Part shown: one piece after another, positions 44,701-55,177 of the stretch
Position numbering within the stretch: position 1 is the stretch's first letter
Layout of the letters: every line of letters begins with the position of its first letter
Assembly (NCBI GenBank): GCA_963989385.1
Contig: OZ022513.1
Location: 20,835,928 to 20,899,927, forward strand
Length of the DNA: 64,000 nucleotides
Direction: 5' to 3'
Source: Ctena decussata
Lineage: Eukaryota > Mollusca > Bivalvia > Lucinida > Lucinidae
Notes under the pieces: model-generated
The model's input: the letters and a program-made list of their open reading frames with translations, nothing else
Database searches by the model: none
Told to the model about the DNA's origin: nothing
Program-made: the position numbers and the translations under genes

Positions 44701-47700
44701 ATGTGACTTTGCGCGGAAAGCCCTAGTTACTGAGCTATGGGTCTACAGAAGTGGGTGGGGTAATCCAACATGGTTTTAGCCTGTCTTGTAAAAACATTCT
44801 CATTTGGTAGAAGAGTACAGCAGACAGACAGGATTTGATAAAATGAATAACAGAACATCTAAACTATATTTCCATATCATTTTATTTAGTCTAATTTGAT
44901 CATATGTTGTCAAAAAAGACTTCCTTTGACATTTAGCATTTTTTGATATATTTGACCTCAATGTTCAATATTTCTTGGCCTTATTGTTAAATGAACAGAC
45001 ATGTTATCATCAAACTCATGTCAAAGAAGTACCTTGAGAAGGACATTCAGATGATGTGACCATAATATCACAATAGCATAGTTTTCATGGTCGACTGAAC
45101 ACATAAACTTGCTTGGAAGATGGTTTTCTTTCTATTTTGACCTAGAATTACGAACCTTTGGTCAAATTACTATTTAAACTGCTATATTATGCCCCACGCC
45201 CCCGCCACTAAAGGTGAGGGAATACATATTGGCTTCAGTGCGGATCTCGTTGGCATCTGCAATTGTGTATGTGTCACATATTAAGTCCTTCTGTGACCTT
45301 GGAAACAAGGTCAAGGTCATCAAAATCTGACCTTGACCTTGTTTCCAAGGTCAAAGTATGTGACCCAGACACAGATGCAGACGCCAAGAAGATCCGATCT
45401 GAAGCCAATATGTATTCTTTCACCTTTAGTGACGGGGGTGTAGGGCATAATATAGCAGTTAAAATAGTAATTTGGCCAAAGGTTCGTAATTCTAGGTCAA
45501 AATTAAATGAAAAAACATCTTCTGAGCAAGTTTATGTGTTCAGTCGACCATGAAAACTAGGTCATTGTGAAATTCTGGTCACATCATCCGAATGTCCTGG
45601 TCAGGGTGCTTCCTTGACATTAGTTTGATGACAACTGGTCTGTTTATTTAACCATAAGGCCAAGAAATATTGAAAATTGAGGACAAAAATATAAAAAAAA
45701 TGTTGAATGTCAAAGGAAGTCTTTTTTGACAACATATGTTCAAATCAAACCAAATAAAAGTATATGGAAATATAGTTTAGATGTTCTGTTAATCATTTTA
45801 TCAAATCCTGTCTGTCTGCTGTACTTTTCTACCAAATGAGGACATTTTTACAAGACCAGCTAAACCCATGTTGAATTACCCCACCCACTTCCGTAGACCC
45901 ATAGCTCAGTAACTAGGGCTTTCCGCGCAAAGTCACATATGGTTCAATAAACAAGACACACTGGAGTATACCATCAGTTAAAAAAATAAAACTTTGGTAG
46001 GATGCAGAAAACCCACCTTATTGATACCCCCCCCCCCCTTTGAGACCCATGGGTGCAGTGGTTTTAGAGAAGAAGTTGTTTGAAGTCTTTTGAATAAGTT
46101 GTTTTCTGACATTGGCATTCGAGCAAAATTGCATTCGTAAACAGAAAGTAGGTCACTGTGACAAAACTCCGCTACAGATTCTTTTTTTCATTTTTATAAC
46201 TTTTAATACTAATGTTCCAAGCCAAAATTCAGACACATATACCCAGTGATTCTGGAGAAGAAGTTTATTTCGTTGTTTTTGCTATTTTTAGTAACGGCGG
46301 CCATCTTGGATTTTCAACCTGATTCAAATTTATAATTCTGAGACCCTGGAGTCAGGTCATGCTCCATGTTAAATTTAAAAACCATGGGACCAGTAGTTTT
46401 TCAGAAGAAGATGTTTGAATATTTGTTTTTCGGTGTTGACGGACAAATTTCGGGACGACGTACGACGCACGCCGGACGCATTGGTATGACAAAAACTCAC
46501 TATGGCCCTTCGGGCCAGGTGACCTAAAATCTGGACCAAATACATAAAATTACTCCCCCACCCCCCTTTGGCTGAAGGCTGCATCTGAATATTTTTATGA
46601 AATTGGCCCGGTAGCTTCAGAGTTCTTCGAAAATGTTGACAGACAACGGGCGTCAACGGACGGATGCCGGAGAAAACCATCCTTTCAGCTCCCCCGGAGT
46701 CCCTGGCTAAGGAAAGCTAAAAAGCCAACCGGTTTTGAAAACTCTGTTTAAGACAAAACGCTTCTTCTCGAGATTCTATGTTACAACGAGGCGGATTATT
46801 TGCAGAAAGCATAAGTGACTCAGGCTTGTTCAAATCATTACCTCATGATTATATATGCGCCCGGGCAGCGCCAGTGTCTTGTGCAAAAAATCATCGCAAA
46901 ACTGCCTTTGCAATAGAAACAACTTCTCTATATGGTATGAGCTACATTTTTAAGTGGATCTTTGTAAGGTACATTGACATTGCGTGTGTATGTTGTTTAC
47001 TATTCGCGAGCACGTGACACGCCTCTGTGTTAAGGGCCATGTCTGTGTATTAAAACATTTGGATTTGGCAGTGCTTTATGGTTTATGACTGCGGGCTTAT
47101 GATTTCGGTACTTGTCTTCCACTTCTTTTTGTAAGCATCCTTAGTGCCTATAAGACATCAGACTGCATTGATTTCAAGCAAGGTTCGGTACATGTTGATA
47201 GTTTTAAAGTCGCTTGGAGTCTAGTCTCTAGAAATAAACTTTTTCCCACGCTGGAAGCTACCGTTTTTTCAAGACATCTTACCGAAATTTTGTTATAATA
47301 GTAAAACTTATAAGACTCGGAATTGACATTTGCTTATATCTTAAAAAAGCTTGTTCGTATTAAAGAGGTTGCATTTTACAACAGATTTTGAAGATTATGC
47401 TAACTTAGGATATGCAAAAGATTCAGACAAGCTTAAAGTTATGGATGATATGACTGTTCGCTACATCTTTATGGCCCCCAAAAATTTCCAATTACTTACA
47501 ACGGTAAAAGCCTGTTCGCATGCTGGAACATATATCTATAGATTGTTATAACTTTGTAATAATGTTGCAAGTATTAAGGCCTCTGATAAGTACAAATTGT
47601 AGCACTATCATAGTGTTTAATATTGTTATGAACATTTTGCATATTTTGCAAAAGGCTGTCTGCATGTTAGCAATTACAATGTTTCAAATGCATTTCCTTG

Positions 47701-50700
47701 AAACTTATAACATAATGCGTAAACGCATTAGACATGGAATAAGTTTTAATTTGAGCGGATAGGAAGTTTTCACTTAAAGACAAATATTCTCTACTCTACA
47801 GACCACACCCCTAGTCTTTGTTGGTTATTTGGTCCTGTTATGTCATTACCTGTGTCAGACAGGATAATTCCTTTGATAAGATAACAGTGTCACTTGACTG
47901 TTGCATAATAGGTTTATGCCACCCAATAAACAAGATTATTAGTCTTTAAGTGTTTTGGCCATATTGAATTTCCATTAACGTGCAACAGGAACAGCCAGTC
48001 TGCATACTGAATTTACAATTTGCAAAGCATTTTGTTGAAAATTTTATTATTTATGATACCTTTGACAAGTGTTAATTGGACAATATCTTACTGCTTTTCC
48101 GAGTTATTGCCCTTTTCTTATTATCGGTAAAAGCTCGTCCGTAAATAACGCAACATGTTTAAACAGTCTTTACGGAACTTAAACACAGTATTGATATACA
48201 TCTGAACTTTGACGAGGCTGAATTTGAGCGGTAACTTTGCAGTTTGAAATCATTTCACTAACTTGTCCTAAACTAATGCATGAAAACGCAATGACATCCA
48301 TTTACCTTACCGTCATCAATGTATATACAACAGCCAATCACTTTCTAAAGCTGAACGGTATGGATCTGAAAAGTTTCGATCGTTCCAGGTGCGCAAATGT
48401 TTGTAGCCAATGGAGATAACAGTCACCATGGTCATCGATATTGTTTGCAATTTAAGGAAACCTGCACTATTTTACCCAATTATATTAACCAACAGCGTTT
48501 AGGTTTCAAAAACTTGCATAAATACCGCTAATACAAACGAGAACTACATCTAATCTATTCTGTTCTATTCTATTCCATTACCGTGAACGGTCGCTGGAGC
48601 ACACAAATGTCTTCGCAAAAGTTCCCTTTCACCTTGTCTTATTTTCAGCTGTTCTAGTTGAACTGGCAAAGCAATCCCTGTCTACTCTTTAATATTGTCT
48701 CTCCACTTCTTCTTCTGTCTACCTCTTCTTCTTTTTCTCTTCACTGTGCCCTTTCGAATCGTCTTTTTGCTAAACCAGAAGACCGAGACGTGACCAAACC
48801 ACCTTAATTTTCGTTTCTCGACCATAGTCAGGAGTTCGGCATATGCTCCGATGGCTGCTTGGATCTTTCTGGGAACCTCATTGGATAGGTGGTCCTTGTA
48901 CGAACTGTTCAATAACCTTCGGTAGAATCTCCTCCCGAAGGTCTGTGTTCTTTTCTATATCTCTGCTGTCACTGTATACGATTCACAGCCATACAGTTAT
49001 ATAGAACTGACAAGGGAGCGCATCATTTTCACCTTTGATCCAAGAGATGTGTTGTTGTCTATCTTAATTGGCTTCAGCTTTGTAAATGCAGCAGTGGCTT
49101 GCAAAATCCTATACAGAAACTCCTGTTTTTAGCCATCACGAGAGCTGAGATAGCTGCTCCAGGGTATTTAAGCTTGTTACGGTACCCAGCTTCTGTCTTT
49201 CTACCTTGACCTCCCTCTGGATGCCATTGGCGCTGTTTGTCATCAGTCTGGGCTTCTCAGCACTATATCCATTTTATACCTTGCAGGTTTTGTCTAGACT
49301 TTCAACTATGGCTTTTGCTTCTGCTCTTTTTCAGGTACTTGGTCTATGTCATCTGCAAACCGCAGATTGGTAATAATTCTGCCGCCTATGCTAACCTATC
49401 CGTCATGTTCTTCGACAGCATCAGATATGATTCTTCGAGAATGTTGAAGAGGGTGGGTGACAGAAGACGTCCTTGCCTAATTCCAACTTTGCTTATGAAC
49501 TATTTTCCTGTGTTGCCATTTATCTGGACTGCACTTGTAGCCTCATCGTTGAGCTGATCAGTGGTGCGAAAGAGATATGCACTGATATTGTACTTTCACA
49601 TGGTGACCCATGAGTCTGCATGCCACACCCTGCCTGACAGAAGCTTTTTTGAAATCAATGAAAACATGGTACATATTTTGCTGGTGTTGGATGTGCTCTT
49701 CCCACTGGATTCTGAGGTTGAACATCTGTTCTGTCGTGCTTCAAAAGCCGATAGAAAAATCAAATAAACATGAAGTAATAGTATATATAATTTTACATCA
49801 CACCATATTGACGGACAAAGACTGAAATTTATAATCATAACTTATACAGATTATCCTTATATCAAATATGCATTTAATTTTACATTTAACTTTATTTTCC
49901 TGAGATGTTATTGCATACAGCACTCGTCCGGATTTGACCAGGTAGGCTCTCGGATAAATCGGTTTAAGCCGTTTAACAGCAAAAATCCGAGTAACGTCGC
50001 AACATAATGTATTTAATAGTTTTTCAAACCTTAGCACTGCGAGTACGTCTTGCTACCGCGGTATATCTAGTTACTCACAATTCAGACATATTGCCGTTGG
50101 TGTGGTCTTTATTTCGATCACTTTGGAAAGACAGACACGCTGAATCTAAAACAAACAAAACAAGAAAATTATGTACTTACTAAATAAATGATACTATTAC
50201 TTATTTATATTGATATAAAAGCGGGTACAGAAGTCTAGTAAGTTTAATCGTTATTTTAGATTATAACGGTATATTGTTATTATTTCTAGAAACGTTTCGA
50301 AGTGACACATTCAGCTAAAACAGCGAAAAGTAACAGCAGGTCACGAGATGCAGAATTGCATAAACATGGTTTACAATCAGCTTCAGAAATTACACTGAAT
50401 CCATTTTTATGTTCTTACTTTTGGCAGTATGCTGAACGAAGCTACCCACCTTAATCCTCTTATCAAGAGACGAGCTTCTTGGAACTCTAAAAAGTGGGAA
50501 TTACATAAATGGGATATCACCTTGGTCTTTGCGGGATTTGTTATATTTTCAGCATTGTATGCAGATTTGTGTGTTTACCACAAATCACCACTTTGACCTT
50601 GAATCGTTTTATAGTCAGCAGTATTTATAATTTGTTAACATTTCTTCCAGCAAATTATCAACAGAGTTCCGAATTTTGATAATTGCGGTCATCTTCATCA

Positions 50701-53700
50701 ACCAGGTTAGGTTCTGGAAGAGGAGAGAGCGATATATCCTACATAAAATTAAAAAGTCGTTCAGGTTTCGGCTCCAGCTAAAATAGATTTGTATGCTTAG
50801 CTAATCTAAATTTTTATGCTTGCAATTTTTCATGATTGCTACTTCACATTTTGAGAAATTACAAAACTCCATTCATACTGAAGACTCATTGCAAATTAGT
50901 TACATATACTACGTACAGTAGTTATCGCTGTTGATCACTAATAAAATTGTGTGTGCTGGGAAAATCCTTCATTAGAATAGCTAAAGATATTTGATATAAC
51001 CAAGAAATATTATTGAGATAACTACAATTTAGATCAAATAGATGCGTTAAATAATGAGAAAGTATAAATAAGAGGGAGTCTATGTTTTGCAATTTGATAA
51101 CTAGTACGGTTTCTAAATGTACAGTGTAGGGACATAATTATTCGCCACTTTCAAAATGACCGCCATCAGCTGATCAACAAAGAAGTAATGCATTGAATTC
51201 CACTTGGCACTGTGCTGCTTTCCTGATTTTTTTTTATTGAAATTTTGAAAAGTAAGTCTCCTTTCTATAAGTTGGCTTTCAAACATAAATTTCGTTATTT
51301 TACTTTGTGAGAAACCATGCTTTTTGAGGAAAGTTCGTGATTGTAGTGTAAAAGAAAAATACATATAAACTATTTAGTTCCTGGGCCTTGTGGGAATTTA
51401 AGGGCTATGTCATTTGTACAGACGGGGTCCTGATTTTAAATCCTGATCTTTAATTGCAAATTATTTGGTACTAGTTGATTTTGAAGTATGTTTGGTATCT
51501 TTTCATACTTTTAGGGCATTCATACTTTATTACTCCTGAGCTAGATTCGTGAAAGCTGCAAAAACAAACAGTCACAAAACAATAGTATTGACTGACTGTC
51601 TACAGTAAGGCTCCTGCCAGTGACGGGCATGTAATAAATTGTCTCTCCACATCCCAGATTTGTAAGAAAATAAAACATAAAGAAGCTGACAATCATTACC
51701 ACCTCATATGATCCTTATATTTTCTGACAGCCCTTTGTCGTTTTCTCTTAATTATCTTTTCTGTAAAATCCGTACCTGATAGCAAATTCCAGTATACCAC
51801 TGAATCTCCCACAGAAGTATTGCATTTAGTTTTCACTAAACTCAAATTTAGCTATCTGCTTTGGATGTAAACAAACATTTATCATCACAGTCTGACTTCA
51901 TTTCTTCACAACTCAAACTTTATTTTTCCTTCAACCGTCATGAAACTGTGGCTCCAGACATGCAAAATATGCTCACTAAGTTTCATAGCTTTTTGTCATC
52001 TATAGTAAGACTAAATATTTCATTTTACAGCCCATTGTCAAAATTATTCTGTTTGGTAGCCATGCTTTTTACCCATCATGCACTCTGTGTCCATGGTAAT
52101 GATGTCATCAAACAACCTTGTGACATCATTATGAGGTTATCAGCAATTAAATCATATAACTTCCAATAATCGGTCAACGTTATTTGTGTGTGAGCAGCAC
52201 ATAGCAAAATAAACATACTATGTAAACCAAATCTACCAATTTTCTTTTTGGGTGGCGATTAATTATGTCCCTTGACTGTAGCTATGGAGTCCTGAAAGCA
52301 ACGCCGTGTCTGGCCTATTTTTAATCCTTTCGGTTATAATCCTAGCTACTTCAATCGGTTGCTTCTGTTTGTCGGTTTGAAAGTACATAATTTACGTTTT
52401 TCGGAAAAGTTCTTTTGATAAAATTCACGATGTGAAATGACAAATATTTATACCTTATGTTGTGTCTATCTGATTTTTTTCAGAATATCGTTTTGTAACG
52501 GTAGAGGATTAATACAAAACATATGATAAATACAAAGTCTGTTGTGTTTGCTATTTTAAATTGGTCTGTGAGAGTTTCAGTTGCATATGTATTGTGAAAA
52601 GCAATTCGACAGAGAGCCGAGTTCTCTTTCGCCTACACTCTGATGAAGGACAAGTTTTTGTGAATACTCCCCATGTGTATCCAACTTCTGTTTAATCTTT
52701 GAAAATGGCATCAAACCTATAGCTACCAACGGAGGACATAATTTGTTCTGTTATAACTCATAGCAAATAGTTTGACCCAGCACTGGAGTTTCTTGTTCGC
52801 TCCATGACTTTAATATTTTTTTTGAATATTTTATGATACATCACAGTTATGTAGATCAGGTCAGAGATAAATGTCATAAACAAGAACTACAACTCTCACT
52901 TTTATAATGGTTGGGTAATTGCCCCTAGATGTTTCTGTGCAATGTCAATGTTTCATGTCCGTTGTTTGCTTTTTTTTGGCCTGCTCCATAATTTGAATAC
53001 CCTTATACTATCTAAAATATTGATGATCATGCTATTTTATCCTTTAGTGTCAATAACAGTTTGTGCTTCCCTATATACCCTACAACCCCCAACACCCCCT
53101 TCCCTCCAAAGGAAGAAAAAAGAAAAGAAAGAAAAGAAAAGAAAAGGCAAAATAAATACTGGATTTGGATTTGGATTCCTTGTTCAAATTCACGTACTAG
53201 AGAGCTGAAAACTAGAGTTTACGGCTTGTACTTTCATGTAAGATATTATTCACTCATTTTAAAATGATGATTGTACCATATACAAAACATTGCGTTTACG
53301 GTTGCTGTTTAAAATTTTACCTTGTTTGGCAGTTTGGCAAAGTGTTTGGGTCTGCGTGTTAGATAACCATGCATCTTATAAACAGATAATGTCAATGTGA
53401 AGCATAAAAATGACAATATTTAAGTCACCATATGTTTTGAAGTGCACTATATATCACGATCCATGCTGCCTTTGGTCTGAGGATTTGCCATCCCCCCTTA
53501 TGTCTGTTTTTAATCATGTGTAATTAAAATCTTAAATAGTTCTTTCAAAAGCAGAGAATACATTCAGAAGAAACATGCGTTGCTTTTTAACGTGCTATGA
53601 GCCCAAGAAAATATGAACTAACATAGTCCACTTTAATTATTAAGCAAACATGCCTAGTAGAATTTTATATTATTTCCATTCCAGCATAATACCATGATAG

Positions 53701-55177
53701 CTAGTTTTTAAATAGGTTAAACAGTAGTTTTCGCCACAGATTATCCGTTTCTCCCAAAATACTCAAAGTGGTATACGGTTTCGCTCGTTACTATTTCCAA
53801 ATTAGCCTAACAGTACAGTAGCATAACGTGCATTTATGAGCTATTATTTTGAATATGGTGTTTATATGCTGTAATTTCTTCGACCATGAGTTTGACGATT
53901 CTATCTCTATAGGTTTAAAAAATATCTAGTTGATTACATTGTATTTTAGAACTTTCTAAACAATTGGTGAAACTAAAGAATATTCCCGAAGTACAAAGAA
54001 TTTTCTGAGAAATTCTGGAATTCACAATTCGTTGTCAAAAGAAGGCGGTGGAAGGCTCAGGAAACTTATAGAACTTTCAAAAGTAAAGTTCGAGAATTTA
54101 CTAGAACAACTCAGTACTGAGGAAAATCGTAGAACTTTCTAATGTAAATATTTAGAGGGATATGGTTTAAAATTATATCAGAACTGAGAACCTTCTGGTA
54201 AAATCTATCTGTGGTTAATTCCTGAATATTATAAGATAATACATGAAGAGCACAAATTTTCAAACGGGTATCTGTGTGAACTTTTGCCAGTCAATAGTTG
54301 AAATCTTTTAATCTGGAGTTTAAATATAATGGATTACATTGTGACCGTTATGATCATATAAAAGACCTTATCTTTACCAAAAACTATTAAAGGACTTGTA
54401 TTTACAATATTCTGAGGGGCGTCTAGGATTAAACAAGGTACTGTTAACTAAATTTTCTTTGATTAATTATTGGCTGTCGTCTTTTGATTAGCATGTAATT
54501 GAATTTGGTAAGATTTAAAACAAGTTTGTTGCTGGTTTACTCCTATCTTTTTTCGTTACCACTTCCAAGTCATAACATAATGAAAAATACCTCAGCCAAA
54601 CATCTCACAGCTCGACATTGCAGATATTTAAGTATGAAGGCTTGTGCTGCAAAAACAATAGAACGAAAGAAGAAAGAAAATTGATTTGCGCAAATGTGTA
54701 ATTATTGAAGGGATTCTTAGAATCATTTATATAGAATATTTATTTTCATAATTGTTGAATGTGCTTCGCTAACAGAACAATATTATTATATTTGAACAAA
54801 ATATCATGTCAAAAAGCGTTTTCAGTCAATATGCATTTTATAAACAAATCGTCAAAAGTAATATTTCAGGAAAGACTGACTGAGTCAGCATTTCATTGTC
54901 AAATATTTTACACTTCATTCTTATTATTTCTCCGGCTTTAAATTACCTGATTGTTGACGTCTATATATCAAGCAACAAAATACCATGAAAGCTGCGGATA
55001 CTAGGATAAGAATTGCACCCAGCAGTCCACCAACAATTCCAGTTATACGATCATTAGAATTTTCTTTTGACACACCAAATGTTAGCGGGGTTAGCGGGGT
55101 TACTGTCTCACTCTGTCTCACTACTGTCTCACTCGAGTCCCTTGGCACGCCCAGTGTTATAGGTTTTTCTTTCAGTT
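32654..55177 (-). CDS. Single-pass membrane receptor with ITAM-like cytoplasmic tail (3' half; ectodomain exons not in window)
   Basis: Six minus-strand exons (55177-54947, 50145-50079, 36541-36501, 35932-35899, 35036-34960, 32715-32654) have AG/GT borders. Their phases (1, 2, 1, 2, 1) fit at every junction, and all other frames hit stops. The protein part is about 170 residues: a Ser/Thr-rich stalk, a TM helix near residues 46-69 (IVGGLLGAILILVSAAFMVF), CCLIYRRQQS stop-transfer, then a hydrophilic tail. The tail holds YTEL, nine residues, YESI, and later EYENNKLSI at the end. YxxL-x(6-12)-YxxI/L is the ITAM pattern read by tandem-SH2 kinases; YENN fits the Grb2 SH2 consensus pYxN. Such tails occur on scavenger, Ig and EGF-type receptors of molluscs, so the ligand-binding part cannot be named. 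Signalling is inferred. Confidence 0.8.
33097..33130 (+). repeat. Possible mariner-type terminal repeat, single end
   Basis: TACGAGGGTTGTTCAGAAAT resembles TIRs seen in Tc1/mariner elements; a similar end, TACGAGGGATGTTCAGAAAG, is at 60426. No partner end or transposase was found at either site. Confidence 0.3.
34006..34413. mobile_element. Inverted-repeat element with about 52-bp identical arms
   Basis: Arms 34006-34057 and 34362-34413 (CACGCCTACCAATCGCTCTC ... CAGAACGCCAATCCAT) match without a difference and continue imperfectly through GAGTTTCCGG. About 300 bases lie between. It is in the last intron of the receptor gene. The 143-codon plus-strand frame across it has no recognisable domain. 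Confidence 0.85.
34960..35036 (-). CDS. Receptor exon 5: ITAM-like signalling motif
   Basis: The acceptor is TTCTTTCAG and the donor ACAG|GTACGG. It reads TVERTDYTELNIGSRKAQ then TYESINT. The two tyrosines are 13 residues apart, YTEL and YESI, within the ITAM spacing. Neither site has a hydrophobic residue or Ser at -2, so strict ITIMs are not met. Confidence 0.82.
35652..35814 (-). mobile_element. tRNA-derived SINE head
   Basis: Read on the minus strand, a tRNA-like body has an A box (GTAGTGGCGCAAATGGTTAA) and a B box (GGGTTTGAACCC) about 60 bases apart, beginning near 35814. The long variable region is like Ser/Leu tRNAs. The anticodon arm does not fold into a sound tRNA, so it is a SINE rather than a tRNA gene. 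A (GA)n-like tract lies at 35616-35650. It sits in the intron between receptor exons 4 and 5. Confidence 0.62.
35899..35932 (-). CDS. Receptor exon 4: 34-bp micro-exon
   Basis: The acceptor is CTTTGTAG and the donor AGAGG|GTAAGT. It encodes SEAASNNDTR with split Gly codons on both sides, phase 1 in and phase 2 out. Small exons of this size suit alternative splicing, but skipping it alone would shift the frame. Confidence 0.75.
36501..36541 (-). CDS. Receptor exon 3: 41-bp micro-exon
   Basis: The acceptor is TTTTGTAG and the donor AATG|GTAAAC. It encodes RNMDGNRSRPDPN, phase 2 in and phase 1 out. Introns of 13.5 kb and 0.57 kb flank it. The other open reading (ETWTEIDHALTQM) leads to a stop in exon 5 and was excluded. 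Confidence 0.72.
36595..36711. mobile_element. MITE with GGGTATGAGGTGTGGAT inverted repeats, copy 2
   Basis: GGGTATGAGGTGTGGATTGA and AGCCGTCACGAGGGTCAC correspond to copy 1 at 6492-6620. The right arm (GGACTTTCTATCTGCATCTC) is more diverged. It lies 50 bp upstream of receptor exon 3. Confidence 0.75.
36748..36890. repeat. Long hairpin with CGAGGCCGAAGGCCGAGG centre
   Basis: GCATTAACGTTTGCCAGGTC and GACCTGGCAAACGTTAATGC are exact inverted copies, extended by ATCAAACATG/CATTGGAAAAAATGTTTGAT. The hairpin centre is GAGGCCGAAGGCCGAGGTTT. A possible outer pair, TGTTATTGCATAA (36889) and TTATGCAATAACA (37559), may mark a larger element. Confidence 0.8.
36891..41233. other. Left part of the 13.5-kb receptor intron
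   Basis: Open frames at 36799-37526 lack domains and fall in or beside the hairpin element. A fragment of SINE-like family S is at 38452-38520. A G-rich repeat unit like that at 19420-20140 is at 39990-40200, with a 20-base poly-G run. Nothing else is recognised. Confidence 0.5.
41234..42075. mobile_element. TIR element with repeated AGTGCAAGACTAGTCTAAC motifs
   Basis: Left end ATCGGGGGCTTAGTGCAAGA and right end TCTTGCACTGAGCGCTCGAT are inverted copies with flanking ATAT. The motif AGTGCAAGACTAGTCTAAC recurs in diverged form near 41441, 41591, 41628 (plus) and 41871 (minus). No protein was found. Confidence 0.75.
42245..42983. repeat. Two diverged copies of a ~400-bp unit
   Basis: Units at about 42250-42650 and 42660-42960 share CCTCTAGAATTCA, AGGGGTTGAA, GCAACA...AAAAAT and TTTCC.ATGCAAA.. 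blocks in the same order. Probably core units of a truncated pearl-like element. Confidence 0.5.
42984..46525 (+). mobile_element. Pearl-like repeat element, 3.5 kb, interrupted by a 1.42-kb palindrome
   Basis: Begins ACAAGAGGCCCAAATAAGCC and ends CCCTTCGGGCCAGGTGACCT, with a CGACGTACGACGCACGCCGG tract just before the end. Between 43000 and 44560 there are core repeats of about 280 bp, then about 145 bp, each holding AGTAACGGCAGATGGCGGCC and ATCTTGGAA. The palindrome at 44610-46029 lies inside; core-like sequence resumes after it (46045-46500). Confidence 0.65.
44610..46029. mobile_element. Giant foldback element, 1.42-kb palindrome, copy 1
   Basis: Arms of about 700 bp mirror each other from GGGTATCAATAAGG at the left to CCTTATTGATACCC at the right. 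The centre at about 45323 is GGAAACAAGGTCAAGGTCA / TGACCTTGACCTTGTTTCC. Arm divergence is modest and scattered. No convincing coding frame. Confidence 0.88.
46526..48669. other. Receptor intron segment without recognised features
   Basis: Frames at 46778-47017, 47351-47551 and 47520-47762 have no domain and no splice partners. Nothing else was seen. Confidence 0.5.
48670..49770 (-). pseudogene. Broken LINE reverse transcriptase (endonuclease/RT type), 3' part
   Basis: Read on the minus strand the parts are in the right order for an RT: HQQNMYHVFIDFKKA (near 49690), FISKVGIRQGR (near 49490), the catalytic box NLRFADDID (FADD at 49359-49348), and the C-terminal RKLRWFGHV ... RRRGRQKKKWRDNIKE (48912-48682). 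Stops and frameshifts separate the blocks (for example before FISKVG and after FADDID), so it is dead. The C-terminal pattern KLRWFGHV...RGRQKKRW is common in bivalve LINEs. It lies in the large receptor intron on the same strand. Confidence 0.88.
50079..50145 (-). CDS. Receptor exon 2: juxtamembrane tail
   Basis: The acceptor is TTGTTTTAG and the donor AATT|GTGAGT, a strong consensus. It reads SACLSFQSDRNKDHTNGNMS plus E, phase 1 in and phase 2 out. Polar and basic, no motif known to me. Confidence 0.72.
50146..54946. other. Receptor intron 1, no recognised elements
   Basis: AT-rich throughout. A short A/G-rich (AAAGA)n tract is at 53108-53150. Frames at 51861, 52942 and 54499 show no domain. 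No TIR or exon was recognised. Confidence 0.5.
54947..55177 (-). CDS. Receptor exon 1 of the visible part: stalk and TM helix
   Basis: The acceptor is TTATTTTCAG and the donor TCAG|GTAATT. It starts with two bases of a split codon, so the previous exon ends in phase 1, common for extracellular modules. The stalk has EKPITLGVPRDSSETVV then SETVTPLTPLTFGVSK, Ser/Thr-rich and probably O-glycosylated. The helix follows after NDRITG. If the donor is skipped, the frame reads NLKPEK and stops at 54924, giving a tail-less receptor. Confidence 0.85.
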
